From assembly GCA_947259215.1 (NCBI GenBank), contig CAMYLJ010000028.1:1-64000 (forward strand): DNA of 64,000 bases. The letters are read 5' to 3'. Source of the DNA: an uncultured delta proteobacterium. Lineage in GTDB: Bacteria; Myxococcota_A; UBA9160; JAFDET01. Shown in pieces: positions 1-7,985 of this stretch (position 1 is its first letter; each line of letters opens with the position of its first letter). The translations under genes were made by a program, and so were the position numbers. Below the pieces are notes generated by a model. That model saw nothing but the letters and a program-made list of their open reading frames with translations, did no database searches and had not been told where the DNA came from.

Positions 1-180
1 GACATCGTCGGCGACAAGCTCATGGAGATCAACGTCTTCAGCCCGGGAGGCCTCGGCAGCGCCCAGAAGTTCGAGAACGTGAACTTCACCCACGCGGTCA
101 TGGAGGCGCTGGAGCGGAAGGTCGACTACATGTCGTACTATAAGCGCAACTTCGACAACGTGGAGATGGCGACGCTCTAG
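1..180 (+). CDS. Glutathione synthetase-like ATP-grasp protein, C-terminal end (5' truncated by window)
   Basis: The frame is open from base 1 and ends at TAG 178-180, giving the last 59 residues of a longer protein. It carries the ATP-grasp C-terminal signature GDKLMEINVFSPGGL, in which the E and N of EIN normally bind the Mg2+ ions of ATP. This spacing (G-D-x-L-x-E-I-N-x-x-S-P-G-G) is characteristic of the GshB and related amide-ligase branch of the ATP-grasp superfamily. GshB joins gamma-glutamylcysteine and glycine in the cytoplasm. The N-terminal and central domains lie outside the window, so the substrate cannot be assigned and another ATP-grasp ligase is possible. Confidence 0.6.
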   Translation, partial: DIVGDKLMEINVFSPGGLGSAQKFENVNFTHAVMEALERKVDYMSYYKRNFDNVEMATL

Positions 181-333
181 CGCCGGGATCGGCGCGCCAG
201 CTCCGTTTCTCCCACCTGGAACGAGGCCCCCTCACGACGGTCCGCGCGCGCGGACCGAAGGACGGGTGCCGTCAGCAGCCGACGAGGGGACCTGCATGCT
301 GAGCGAGCCCCGCGAGGGCGTGAGGCCGCTGCG

Positions 334-2505
334 GTGAGACGGGTGCTGGTGCGTCTCGCGTGGGCCGGAGCGGTGGTGGTCGCAACGCTGGTGCTCCTGT
401 CCGAGGCCATCCTGCCCGCGGCGGGCCGCTTCCTGCTCGAGAGACGCCTCGGCCCCGCGCTGGGAATGGGGCTCGACGTGGAGCGCGTGGACGTCTCGCT
501 GGTCCCGCTGGCGCTTGCGCTCGAGGGGATCGCGGCCTCCGCGGAAGAGGCCGGTCCCCTTCGCGCTCTCCGCTGCGAGCGCCTCGCGGTCCGGCTGCGC
601 GCGAGGGATCTGGTGCGCCGGCGCCTCACCTTCCTCGCCGTCGACGCCGCTGACCCGGCGCTGGAGATCGATCTCGCAGCGGAGTCGACTGCGGGTGAGG
701 GATACGGAGGCGTTGGCTGGCCCGTCCGGATCGAGGCGCTCTCGATCGCGGCCGCGGAGGCGCGGGTCGCGCTCCCGGACGCCCGAAGCGTCGAGCTGTC
801 CGTTCCCGCTCTCCGCGTCCAGGGCTTCGCGCTTCCCGGGCCCGACGCAGTGGCGGCCTGGCGGTTCGATGAGCTGGTGCTGCAGGCTTCCCAGGCAATC
901 GTCCCGTGGGATGGCGGGAAGCCGCGCGCGATCACGTTCGGTGGCACGGTCTCGGACGCCGAGGCCGGAGGGGCGTTTCCGATCCAGCTGGGGCTGTCGA
1001 GCGAGCGCGGCGGCAGCTTTGCCGTGTCGGCCCGGTTGGATCTCGCCGAAGCGCGTCTGGACGGCGAGGTGGCCGGGCAGGAGATCGAGCTGGCGCCGCT
1101 GCTGGCGCCGCTGGCCCCCGGCCTGGGAGTACAGGAGGGGCGGATCCGGGGGCGGCTCGCGTTCGCGTCGGCGCGGACGCCGAGGGGGCGCTACGCGGTT
1201 CGATTTGGACGGGCGCCGGGGAGCCGCGGCCCGGACCTGGAGATTGGAGGCCTGGTCTTCCGGGCCGGGGACCGGAACCCGCTCTCGGGCAGCTCCGACC
1301 GCTGGGCCGCGGTGGTGGACGAGATCCGCATCACGGGCCTCCCGGCCACCCCCCGGATCGACGCGCGGCTGGCCCGGCTCGAGCTCGCGCAACCGGAGGT
1401 CGCCTACGTGCGAGCGGTGGCTTCCGAAGCGCGCGCCGAGGGCGCAGCCGACGCGGAGCCGGGGGCGCGGATCCACGCCGCGGAGCTCCAGATCGAAGAC
1501 GGAGTGCTGACGCTTCGCGACACCACGACGGATCCACCCCTCGAGGGTCATTGGTCGCACATCAACGGAGACGCGGACGGCCTGACCTGGCCGCAGCTCG
1601 CCATCGACCGCCTCGTCGTCGCGGGCTCGGGCGTCGGGGGGGATCCGGTTCGGATCTCGGGGACGGTCTCGCCCGAGGAGAGCGAGCTGCTGGTGGAAGG
1701 CCGCGGCGACTCGCTGAGTCGCTACAGCCCCTACGTGGAGTCGCGCACCCAGATCCAGGTGGTCGGAGGCACGGGAGCGCTCCAGTCCAGCGTCCGGATC
1801 CAGCGTGAGGGGGTCCGGGCCTCGGGCCGCGTGGTGCTGTCGAGCGTCGAGCTGAAGGGCAGCCAGCCGGTCCTGTCGCTCGGCAAGCTCGGCGAGCTGC
1901 CTCTGCCCGTGCTCCTCGCCCTGCTGGAGGACGCGCGGGGCGACGTAGCGCTCGATCTGGAGCTGGAGGTCAACGAGCACACCCCTGTCGTCGACTGGCT
2001 GTCCCTGGTCGGGACGGCCTTGAAGAGCAGCCTGGTCCGGGCGGCCACGTCGCCCCTACGCGTGGTCGCCCAGGGCCGGAAAGAGGGCGAAGAGCCGCCT
2101 GCAGCGGGCGGCCCGGTGGGATTCGTGACGGGAACCGCCAGGCTGAGCGACGATGGGCGCGCGCGCGTGGCCACGATCGCGCGGCTGCTCGCCGAGAGCC
2201 CGCAGCTGTCGGTCGTCGTGCACGGGACAGCGACCGAGGCGGATCTCGCTACGGACCGCCTCGCCGAGGCGGAGCCGGATTCCGACCCGGCCGGGGACCT
2301 GGCCGCCCGGCGGGCGCGCGCGGTCGCACACCTGCTGACCGATGCCCATGGCATCGACGCCGAGCGGATCCGGATCGGGCCGCCGCCGGCTGCGCTCTGG
2401 CCGGGTGAGCCGGGCGCCGTGCTCGCGCTGGCGGTGCGGGCGACCGCGGATGCGCCGGCGCCGCCCGTCGCCGCGCCACCGCCGGTCGCGGCTCCTCCCG
2501 ACTGA
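334..2505 (+). CDS. DUF748 / AsmA-like envelope protein
   Basis: This 723-residue protein starts with GTG. An N-terminal membrane anchor (about residues 5-25) is followed by a long beta-rich periplasmic region with the pattern of AsmA/TamB-like DUF748 proteins. About residues 470-570 hold the conserved DUF748 segment: a repeat of basal strands, then LPVLLALLEDARGDVALDL and a conserved hydrophobic helix. The C-terminus (about 590-700, from VGFVTGTARLSDDGR) looks like an OmpA-type fold in which a starting D/S-x-G-R segment precedes a helix and a strand. A proline/alanine-rich tail closes the protein. Family members sit in the inner membrane facing the periplasm and are linked to lipid transport or outer-membrane homeostasis; the exact role is unknown. 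A terminator-like hairpin follows. Confidence 0.75.
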   Translation: MRRVLVRLAWAGAVVVATLVLLSEAILPAAGRFLLERRLGPALGMGLDVERVDVSLVPLALALEGIAASAEEAGPLRALRCERLAVRLRARDLVRRRLTFLAVDAADPALEIDLAAESTAGEGYGGVGWPVRIEALSIAAAEARVALPDARSVELSVPALRVQGFALPGPDAVAAWRFDELVLQASQAIVPWDGGKPRAITFGGTVSDAEAGGAFPIQLGLSSERGGSFAVSARLDLAEARLDGEVAGQEIELAPLLAPLAPGLGVQEGRIRGRLAFASARTPRGRYAVRFGRAPGSRGPDLEIGGLVFRAGDRNPLSGSSDRWAAVVDEIRITGLPATPRIDARLARLELAQPEVAYVRAVASEARAEGAADAEPGARIHAAELQIEDGVLTLRDTTTDPPLEGHWSHINGDADGLTWPQLAIDRLVVAGSGVGGDPVRISGTVSPEESELLVEGRGDSLSRYSPYVESRTQIQVVGGTGALQSSVRIQREGVRASGRVVLSSVELKGSQPVLSLGKLGELPLPVLLALLEDARGDVALDLELEVNEHTPVVDWLSLVGTALKSSLVRAATSPLRVVAQGRKEGEEPPAAGGPVGFVTGTARLSDDGRARVATIARLLAESPQLSVVVHGTATEADLATDRLAEAEPDSDPAGDLAARRARAVAHLLTDAHGIDAERIRIGPPPAALWPGEPGAVLALAVRATADAPAPPVAAPPPVAAPPD

Positions 2506-2531
2506 GCAGCGAACGCATCGGTTCCCTCCGA

Positions 2532-2605
2532 CCGGAGGCGCAGCCTCCGGATGGGCGCGCGTGAACCCCGCAGGGTCGCTCGCGGGCCTCGGGGTTTTTC
2601 CTTTT
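2532..2605 (+). terminator. Hairpin plus Rho-independent terminator after the DUF748 gene
   Basis: A perfect 8-bp stem with a 3-base loop (CCGGAGGC-GCA-GCCTCCGG, 2532-2550) lies 27 bases after the stop codon. It is followed by a second hairpin whose outer stem is AACCCCG/CGGGGTT (2564-2595), ending in a T-rich run (TTTTTCCTTTT to about 2605). The second hairpin with its T tract has the form of an intrinsic terminator and separates the DUF748 gene from the next transcript. Confidence 0.7.
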
Positions 2606-2694
2606 GCGATTCGTGCCCTTGCAGCTTCCGGTCCGTTGACGTCGAACCGGCACGGCGCGTGCAATGCGCCAGGCGCAAGGAGGAACGGACTGCC

Positions 2695-2985
2695 ATGAGC
2701 AAGCGTGACGCGTATGCGAAGAAGGCGGAGGCCAGGCTCGCGGAGAAGCGGGCCGAGATCGACAAGGCCAGGGCGAAGGTCAGAGGCGCCGGTGCGGACG
2801 CCGAGCTGGAGGCCAAGCAGGCCCTCGACGAGCTCGAGACCAAGTACGACGCCGCCAAGCGGCGGTTCGGCGAGCTGGCCGACGCGGGCGAAGACGCCTG
2901 GGAGGAAGTCAGCAAGGGCTTCGAGTCCGCTTGGGACGACGTGGCGGGCGCCGCCAAGAAGCTGTTCGCGCGAAAGCGCTCGTAG
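2695..2985 (+). CDS. Small charged coiled-coil protein, sll1863 stress-response type
   Basis: The protein has 96 residues, is almost entirely helical and is rich in Lys, Glu and Ala. Heptad-like repeats run through residues 5-65, and a conserved aromatic stretch (EDAWEEVSKGFESAWDDV) sits near the C-terminus. This matches the layout of small proteins annotated as the sll1863 stress-response family, whose biochemical role is not known. The ATG at 2695 is chosen because a strong AAGGAGG ribosome-binding site lies at 2677-2683. The same frame is open further upstream, but that part is arginine-rich and shows no family likeness. It lies 9 bases ahead of the BON lipoprotein gene and is probably co-transcribed with it. 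Confidence 0.7.
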   Translation: MSKRDAYAKKAEARLAEKRAEIDKARAKVRGAGADAELEAKQALDELETKYDAAKRRFGELADAGEDAWEEVSKGFESAWDDVAGAAKKLFARKRS

Positions 2986-2993
2986 GGCGCGGC

Positions 2994-3512
2994 GTGTCGA
3001 AGCGAAACCCCCGAATCGCGACGAGAGGTTCCCGGGTGCGGCTGCTGTCCGCAGCCGGGCTGGTTTTCTTCCTGGCGGGCTGCGGGGACCCGGGCGAGGC
3101 CGCGTATGGGGACGCCAGCACGCACGTCCGCGAAGCGGAGCAGGCGGTCCGGCGCGGGGAGAAGGCCCTCGCCGCCAGTGAGCGGAACGTCCAGCTGGCG
3201 CTCGAGCGGGCGGAACGCGCCCGCAAGGGCCTGATCGATGCCCGCAGGGACCTCGCCCGCGCCGAAGGCCGGCTCGGCGAGGCCGCCACCGACGAGGTGC
3301 TGTTTCGCGTGATCCAGCGGCGGCTTCTCGACGACAAGGCGCTGCGCCAGACGGCGATCTCCGTCCGCGTGGATCGGGGCAGCGTGTCGCTGTACGGCCG
3401 GGTTTCGGACGAGAAGCTCCGTGCCCGGGCGGGCGACGCCGTGGCTCGCGCCCGGGGCGTGAGGTCCGTGGAGAATCTCATCGAGGTGGCGGCTTCGCCT
3501 GCGGGCGCCTGA
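2994..3512 (+). CDS. BON-domain lipoprotein with coiled coil
   Basis: This 172-residue protein starts with GTG, 9 bases after the previous gene. The leader ends in a clear lipobox (LAGC, Cys about residue 30), so it should be lipid-anchored on the periplasmic side. Residues about 38-95 form a charged coiled coil. The C-terminal 60 residues (from LDDKALRQTAISVRVDRG, with GSVSLYGRVSDEK and the VRSVENLIEV end) form a BON domain, a small alpha/beta fold found in OsmY and associated with membrane binding and osmotic stress. Pairing with the small coiled-coil gene and the ion antiporter suggests an envelope or osmotic stress unit; that link is inference. Confidence 0.72.
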   Translation: MSKRNPRIATRGSRVRLLSAAGLVFFLAGCGDPGEAAYGDASTHVREAEQAVRRGEKALAASERNVQLALERAERARKGLIDARRDLARAEGRLGEAATDEVLFRVIQRRLLDDKALRQTAISVRVDRGSVSLYGRVSDEKLRARAGDAVARARGVRSVENLIEVAASPAGA

Positions 3513-3516
3513 GGCG

Positions 3517-4491
3517 ATGCTCGTCGATCTCCTCCAGCTCGTCGGCGGACTGGCGCTCCTGCTCGCCGCCGGGTTCGCGCTGGTGCAGGGCGCCGGGTCG
3601 CTCGCTCGGTCCCTGGGCGTTTCACCCCTGGTCATCGGCTTGACGGTGGTGGCCTTCGGAACGAGTGCACCCGAGCTGGCCGTCAACGTGACCGCCGCGA
3701 TACGGGATCAGGGCGACGTGGCGTTCGGCAACCTGATGGGTTCGAACCTGGCCAACGTGGGCCTGGTGCTGGGCACCGCGGCCGTGGTCCGGCCTCTCGT
3801 GATCCAGGGAGTGCTCATCACGCGCGAGATCCCGATGATGCTTCTGGCCAGCTTCAGCGTGCTGGTGATGGGGCTCGACCACTTGCGCGGCGAGCCAGAG
3901 TCGCGTTTCGATCGATCCGAGGGACTGCTGCTCCTCCTGCTGTTCTGCGTCTTCCTGTACTACACGGTGCGCGCGGCGCTGGGGGGGCACGCGGCCGATC
4001 CCCTGGTCGAGCAGGTGGCGGGCCGGCGTCTGCCCAGCTTCGAGTCGGCCCTGCGCCACGCGCTCCTGATGGGCGGGGGCTTCCTGGGGCTGATCATTGG
4101 CGGCCAGCTCACGGTGGCGGGTGCGGTCGCGACCGCGGAGGCCCTGGCCGTGCCCGAGTCCGTGGTCGCCCTGGTCGTGATCGCCGTCGGCACGAGCCTG
4201 CCCGAGCTCAGCACCAGCGTGATCGCCGCCTGGCGTGGGGAGACGGATCTCGCCGTCGGCAACGTGGTCGGCTCCAACATCTTCAACCTGCTCTTCGTAC
4301 TGGGCGTCACGGCGACGATCCGACCCGTGCCGGTCCCGGTCGCGGGGTCCATGGACCTGATCGCGATGGTCGTGATGGCGGCCCTGCTGTTCGTCGTCTG
4401 CTCCGTCTACGGCGGGCGGCGCATCAGCCACGCGGAAGGCTGGCTGCTCCTGGCCTGCTACGCCGGCTACGTGGCGGCGCGGGTGGAGTAG
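3517..4491 (+). CDS. Calcium/sodium antiporter (CaCA family)
   Basis: The 324-residue integral membrane protein has about ten hydrophobic segments. The two inverted alpha-repeats that define the CaCA superfamily are both present: GTSAPELAVNV at residues 48-58 with GNLMGSN at 71-77, and GTSLPELSTSV at about residue 228 with GNVVGSNIFN shortly after. The paired Glu residues in these repeats bind Ca2+ and Na+ in family members. The length is that of bacterial YrbG-type exchangers. The start is 4 bases after the BON gene stop, consistent with an operon with 2695-3512. The ion actually moved (Ca2+ or another cation) cannot be read from sequence. Confidence 0.92.
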   Translation: MLVDLLQLVGGLALLLAAGFALVQGAGSLARSLGVSPLVIGLTVVAFGTSAPELAVNVTAAIRDQGDVAFGNLMGSNLANVGLVLGTAAVVRPLVIQGVLITREIPMMLLASFSVLVMGLDHLRGEPESRFDRSEGLLLLLLFCVFLYYTVRAALGGHAADPLVEQVAGRRLPSFESALRHALLMGGGFLGLIIGGQLTVAGAVATAEALAVPESVVALVVIAVGTSLPELSTSVIAAWRGETDLAVGNVVGSNIFNLLFVLGVTATIRPVPVPVAGSMDLIAMVVMAALLFVVCSVYGGRRISHAEGWLLLACYAGYVAARVE

Positions 4492-4557
4492 GGAAGTCGG
4501 ACCCGCGAGTCGGAAATCTTTGCAACCCCGGACCCTCGGGCCCGCTACCCTGGCGCC

Positions 4558-6381
4558 ATGGATCCGCCCGCCATGCACGAGTGGTCCCCGCCCGCCGGGG
4601 TCTGCCTCCTCGAGGTCTCCTGGGAGGTCTGCAACCAGGTCGGCGGCATCTACCAGGTGCTGCGCTCGAAGGCGCCCGCCATGCGCGCGCGCTGGGGCGA
4701 TCGCTACCTGCTGGTCGGCCCGCTGGTGCCCGAGATGGTGGAGGTCGAGTTCGAGCCCGAGCCGGCCGAGGGCTGGCTCGGAGAGGTCCTCGGGGCCCTC
4801 GAGGCCAAGGGCACGCGCCTGGTGCACGGCCGCTGGCTCGCCACCGGCCGGCCGCGGGTGATCCTGCTCGACCACCGCCTCCCCCCCGAGCGCATCGAGC
4901 GGATCCGCCACGAGATGCACCGTGACCACGGAATTCCACCGGCACGGGGTGATGCGCTCGTGGACGGGGTGCTCGGGTTCGGCGACGGGGTCCGGGGGCT
5001 CATCGAAGCGGCGTCGCAGCACGGGAGCGCACCGCGGCTTCTGGCCCACTTCCACGAGTGGCTCGGCGGCGCGGCCCTTCCGCCGCTGCGCAAGCAGGGG
5101 CTGCCGGTAGCCACGGTCTTCACCACCCACGCCACCTCCGTCGGGCGCTACGTGGCGTCGAGCGGAGAGGACCTCTACGAGCGGCTGCCGGCGCTCTCTG
5201 GCGATGGCGAAGCGGAGCGCTTCGGCATCGGCGCCCAGCACGCGATCGAACGCCAGTGCGCCCGCGAGGCCGACGTCTTCACCACGGTGTCTCCGATCAC
5301 CGGCGAGGAGTGCGAACGCCTGCTCGGCCGCGGGCCGGATCTGGTGACGCCGAACGGGCTCGACCTCTCGCGCTTCGACCTGGGCCATGACTTCCAGACC
5401 CACCACGCGCAACACAAGGAGCAGATCCACCGCTTCGTGATGGCGCACTTCTTCCCGAGCTATTCGTTCGACCTCGAGCGGACGCTCTACCTCTTCAACG
5501 CCGGTCGCTTCGAGCCGCGCAACAAGGGCTTCGACCTGTGTCTCGAGGTCATGTCGCGCCTGAACGCCGAGCTGCGCGATCTGGACTCCGACGTGACCGT
5601 CGTCTTCTTCATCGTGACCTCCCGAAGCACCCGCTCGATCGAGCCGCGTGCCCTCCACGCTCGGGGCGTCCTCGACCACCTCGATGAGGCGTCGGAGCGC
5701 ATCGGCCGGGACGTCGGCGAGCGTCTCTTCCGCAGCAGCGCTTCGGGCGCGCGGCCGCGGCTCGACGACCTGGTCGACGAGTACTGGCGGCTGCGTCACC
5801 GCCGCCTCCAGCACGCGTTCTCGTCCGCCGCCGCGCCGCTCCTCTGCACTCACGTACTCGATGATCCTGACGGCGACCCGATCGTCGCACAGCTGCGGGA
5901 ACTCGGCCTGCACAACCGCCGCGAAGACCGGGTGAAGGTCGTCTATCACCCGGAGTTCATCAGCCCGGTGAATCCGCTCTGGGGAATGGACTACGAGCAG
6001 TTCGTGCGCGGATGCCACCTGGGCGTCTTCCCGAGCTGCTACGAGCCGTGGGGCTACACGCCGCTCGAGTGTCTCGCGATGGGCGTTCCCGCCATCAGCA
6101 GCGATCTCGCCGGCTTCGGCCGCTACGTGGCCGAGGCGTTCCCGGACCACGACGAGTGGGCGCTTCAGGTCCTTCCGCGACGCGAGCGCGGTTTCCAGGA
6201 CACCGCAACGGACCTGACGGAACGCGTGCTCACCTTCTGCCGTCTCGACCGTCCGGCGCGCATCGCCTTGCGCAACCGGGCCGAGGTCCACTCCCACGCC
6301 TTCGACTGGTCGCAGCTCGCAGTGGCCTACCACGAGGCGCACGACCGCGCCCTCACTGCAGTCCCGCCGGTCGCCAGCTAG
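4558..6381 (+). CDS. Eukaryote-type glycogen synthase (glycosyltransferase family GT3)
   Basis: This 607-residue protein matches glycogen synthase of the GT3 (GYS) family rather than the shorter bacterial GlgA (GT5). Its motifs are SWEVCNQVGGIYQVLRSKA at residues 21-39, HFHEWLGG, TTHATSVGRY, the NAGRFEPRNKGFDLCLE segment, and the C-terminal PWGYTPLECLAMGVPAI followed by SDLAGFGRYV. It has two GT-B Rossmann domains with the nucleotide-sugar site between them, and it elongates alpha-1,4-glucan from UDP- or ADP-glucose. GT3 enzymes occur in some bacteria (Bacteroidota, some deltaproteobacteria). ATG 4573 is an alternative start. No partner glycogen gene is adjacent, although a GH13 enzyme lies at 31637. 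Confidence 0.85.
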   Translation: MDPPAMHEWSPPAGVCLLEVSWEVCNQVGGIYQVLRSKAPAMRARWGDRYLLVGPLVPEMVEVEFEPEPAEGWLGEVLGALEAKGTRLVHGRWLATGRPRVILLDHRLPPERIERIRHEMHRDHGIPPARGDALVDGVLGFGDGVRGLIEAASQHGSAPRLLAHFHEWLGGAALPPLRKQGLPVATVFTTHATSVGRYVASSGEDLYERLPALSGDGEAERFGIGAQHAIERQCAREADVFTTVSPITGEECERLLGRGPDLVTPNGLDLSRFDLGHDFQTHHAQHKEQIHRFVMAHFFPSYSFDLERTLYLFNAGRFEPRNKGFDLCLEVMSRLNAELRDLDSDVTVVFFIVTSRSTRSIEPRALHARGVLDHLDEASERIGRDVGERLFRSSASGARPRLDDLVDEYWRLRHRRLQHAFSSAAAPLLCTHVLDDPDGDPIVAQLRELGLHNRREDRVKVVYHPEFISPVNPLWGMDYEQFVRGCHLGVFPSCYEPWGYTPLECLAMGVPAISSDLAGFGRYVAEAFPDHDEWALQVLPRRERGFQDTATDLTERVLTFCRLDRPARIALRNRAEVHSHAFDWSQLAVAYHEAHDRALTAVPPVAS

Positions 6382-6506
6382 TTCCCGCTCTCGCGCCGAG
6401 GCGGGAGCCGGCCGTCGCTCGGCTTCAGCGCGCCGGCCACAACCCGGCCACACGATTCCCAGAGTCGAAACTCAATGATTGCAAGGCGTTGCGCTCATTC
6501 CGGACG

Positions 6507-6531
6507 GGTTCGAGTCCCGTCCGCCCCGCCA
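6507..6531 (+). repeat. tRNA 3'-end fragment, copy 1 (T-arm, acceptor, CCA)
   Basis: A 25-base block occurs identically at 6507, 7417 and 11797. It reads as the 3' end of a tRNA: T-stem ACGGG and CCCGT around TTCGAGT, then acceptor strand CCGCCCC, discriminator G and CCA. The matching acceptor strand GGGGCGG is absent within 100 bases upstream, so this is not a functional tRNA. Such partial copies typically mark attachment sites of elements that integrate into tRNA 3' ends. The 338 bases between the glycogen synthase gene and the toxin gene hold only this fragment and the palindrome at 6677. Antisense frames here encode the familiar GGRDSNP artefact peptide. Confidence 0.8.
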
Positions 6532-6676
6532 TAAGTGCTTGGTATCAATCAGGTTTCCGCGCCCGCCGAGAGCCGGGATACGAGTGGGATACGCGCCGGG
6601 GAGCCCTGTCCCGTCTGCCGTGGCCTCGCTTGCGCATGCTCGCTTCCCGCGACCTGCCGCGACGCGTCCGAGCAAT

Positions 6677-6711
6677 GGTAAGTCATTGACGTAGTACGTC
6701 AATGGCTTACC
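6677..6711 (+). promoter_or_regulatory. 35-base near-perfect palindrome, probable TA operator
   Basis: Two 17-base arms (GGTAAGTCATTGACGTA and TACGTCAATGGCTTACC) flank a central G at 6694 and match except for one T/G pair. It ends 8 bases before the preferred GTG start of the toxin gene and covers an alternative ATG at 6702. A long dyad at the head of a toxin-antitoxin operon is the expected form of the operator bound by the antitoxin or by the toxin-antitoxin complex. The stretch is visibly more AT-rich than its surroundings, which also suits a promoter. Confidence 0.6.
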
Positions 6712-6719
6712 TTGGCCAC

Positions 6720-7010
6720 GTGCGTTTCGAGTGGGACGATGCGAAGGACCCGCTCAACCGGGAGAAGCACGGCATCTCGTTCGAGGAGGCTCGAAGGCTC
6801 TTCGAATCCGGTGTCGATTACCTGGAGATCTTCGACAGCGAGCACTCCGACTTCGAGGATCGCTTCATCGCGATCGGTCCCATCGAGCAGGGACTCGTGG
6901 TCGTCGTCTACACGGAGCGAGAGGAAGACATCATTCGAATCATTGGCGCACGTTGGGCCAACACACGCGAGCAGTCGTTGTACCGCTCGTACATGGATCA
7001 GAACCAATGA
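6720..7010 (+). CDS. brnT: BrnT-family toxin (putative ribonuclease)
   Basis: The 96-residue protein shows the BrnT pattern: an N-terminal RFEWDDAKDPLNREKHGISF, a central D/E-x-R-F-I-A-I-G segment, and the C-terminal RIIGARWANTREQSLY. BrnT toxins have a RelE-like fold and cleave RNA in the cytoplasm when free of antitoxin. GTG 6720 is preferred because family members normally begin at the (M)RFEWD segment and because the alternative ATG at 6702 lies inside the palindrome. It overlaps the downstream antitoxin gene by an ATGA junction at 7007-7010. Toxin-first order with a palindromic operator is usual for this family. Confidence 0.85.
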   Translation: MRFEWDDAKDPLNREKHGISFEEARRLFESGVDYLEIFDSEHSDFEDRFIAIGPIEQGLVVVVYTEREEDIIRIIGARWANTREQSLYRSYMDQNQ

Positions 7011-7297
7011 CGGACATTCCCGAACTCACCGAAGAGCAACTCAAGAGAGCGATTCCAGCCCGTTTGCGGAGGCGGCTGATGCAGGGGCGCTTCGAGTCCG
7101 GAGAGGATATCGCTGCGCTTCGCACCTTCGTGGGCCTTACGCAGACGGAGTTCGCAAAGGCGATCGGCATCAGCGTCCATACGCTGCGCAACTGGGAGCA
7201 GGGACGAAGGCAGCCGGAGGGGCCTGCGGTTGCACTGCTTCGGATCGCCGCGCGCCACCCAAGGATCATTCGCGAGAACCTCGAATCCGCGGCGTAG
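7007..7297 (+). CDS. Xre-type helix-turn-helix antitoxin
   Basis: The 96-residue protein has an N-terminal helical stretch (PELTEEQLKRAIPARLRRRL). A Cro/C1-type helix-turn-helix follows at about residues 40-80 (LRTFVGLTQTEFAKAIGIS, then TLRNWEQGRRQPEGPA), with a short C-terminal helix LLRIAARHPRIIRENL. It is translationally coupled to the BrnT gene through an ATGA overlap, so it is taken as the cognate antitoxin and autorepressor. The classical BrnA partner is a ribbon-helix-helix protein, so this pair uses a different DNA-binding fold. The C-terminal layout resembles HigA- and NadS-like antitoxins. The pairing is inferred from gene order and not from direct evidence. Confidence 0.82.
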   Translation: MTDIPELTEEQLKRAIPARLRRRLMQGRFESGEDIAALRTFVGLTQTEFAKAIGISVHTLRNWEQGRRQPEGPAVALLRIAARHPRIIRENLESAA

Positions 7298-7377
7298 CCG
7301 GGAGGGCGCCAGCCGCTCGATCCAGTTCCTCCTCGCCAGCCCCTTGAGCACACCTTGAGCACGGGTTCCGCTCAACA

Positions 7378-7400
7378 AAGCCCCTCTATTCCGGGGGCTT
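7378..7400 (+). terminator. Hairpin downstream of the toxin-antitoxin pair
   Basis: A 7-bp stem (AAGCCCC, 7378-7384, with GGGGCTT, 7394-7400) encloses a 9-base loop 80 bases after the antitoxin stop. No T-run follows, so it may be a weak or Rho-dependent terminator. It could also be the relic of an anticodon arm, since a tRNA 3' fragment begins only 16 bases further on. Confidence 0.4.
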
Positions 7401-7416
7401 ATCGTCGGAGTCCGCG

Positions 7417-7441
7417 GGTTCGAGTCCCGTCCGCCCCGCCA
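7417..7441 (+). repeat. tRNA 3'-end fragment, copy 2
   Basis: This is identical over 25 bases to the copies at 6507 and 11797 (T-arm, acceptor 3' strand, CCA). No matching 5' acceptor strand is found upstream, so it is not a complete tRNA gene. Copies 1 and 2 bracket about 0.9 kb holding the toxin-antitoxin pair; copies 2 and 3 bracket about 4.4 kb. The rest of 7298-7622, between the antitoxin and the amidohydrolase pseudogene, holds this repeat and the hairpin at 7378, and nothing else recognisable. Confidence 0.8.
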
Positions 7442-7622
7442 TTCTGTCGGCATTGGGTTACGGCGGGTCGCAGCGCCGCGAGCCCTCGATTTCGCGCGCG
7501 TTCTGGGCGGTCGAGCCACGCTTGAGCAGCGCGCGAGCGTCGAACGCTTCGCGGAATCGAAGGGACGCGTACATGCTTCAGCGGTGCCGCTTCGATCGCC
7601 CGTGCGTGTTGGCCGGTGCTCG

Positions 7623-7985
7623 TCACGAGCCGATCCGACGTCGCAGTCGAGGCAGCAATCGAAGCGCATTTTCGCGCTCCACCGCGAGCCTCGCGACGTC
7701 GTGGAATCCATCGTACTCGCGGACACCCTGGACGGCGACTCCGGTGAGCAGCTCGGGCGCGAAGGGAAAGTCGCTCCCGAAGAGGATCTGCTCCGCCCCG
7801 ACGAGCTCCTCGAGCGAGCGCAGCGCGTGGGGGTTCGTGGGCAACGCAGTGTCGTAGTAGAGCTGGGAGAGGTAGTGCATGCCTCCCTTCGGCGCGCGCT
7901 CCGTCAGCTCGCGATCACGGAACCAGAGCAGGCTGAAGCGCCAGGCCAGCTAGGGAACGATGCCTCCCGCGTGGGAGAGGATGGG
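7623..7985 (-). pseudogene. Amidohydrolase (ACMSD-like family) C-terminal remnant with internal amber stop
   Basis: On the minus strand the frame reads a typical amidohydrolase-2 C-terminus: PILSHAGGIVP, then an in-frame TAG at 7952-7950, then LAWRFSLLWFRDRELTE and an 85-codon open frame from ATG 7880. That frame contains LYYDTALPTNPHALRSL and ILFGSDFPFAP, which carries the conserved metal-ligand Asp. Family members have PYLAWRF where the TAG sits, so a Tyr codon probably became a stop. Homology also ends abruptly upstream of about 7985, so the N-terminal two thirds with the metal-binding HxH are missing. It is judged non-functional, which suits its place between tRNA-fragment repeats. Confidence 0.72.

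Noticed and set aside
3622-6453. A 943-codon minus-strand frame across the antiporter and glycogen synthase genes
   Set aside because: It is a shadow of two clearly assigned plus-strand genes and has no recognisable domain.
6472-6702. Short minus-strand proteins containing WRGGRDSNP
   Set aside because: This peptide is the antisense translation of the tRNA T-arm and acceptor. It is a well-known artefact and recurs at all three repeat copies.
7366-7441. A complete tRNA at the second repeat copy
   Set aside because: The 3' half is good, but there is no GGGGCGG 5' acceptor strand, D-arm or proper anticodon loop. Likewise at copies 1 and 3.
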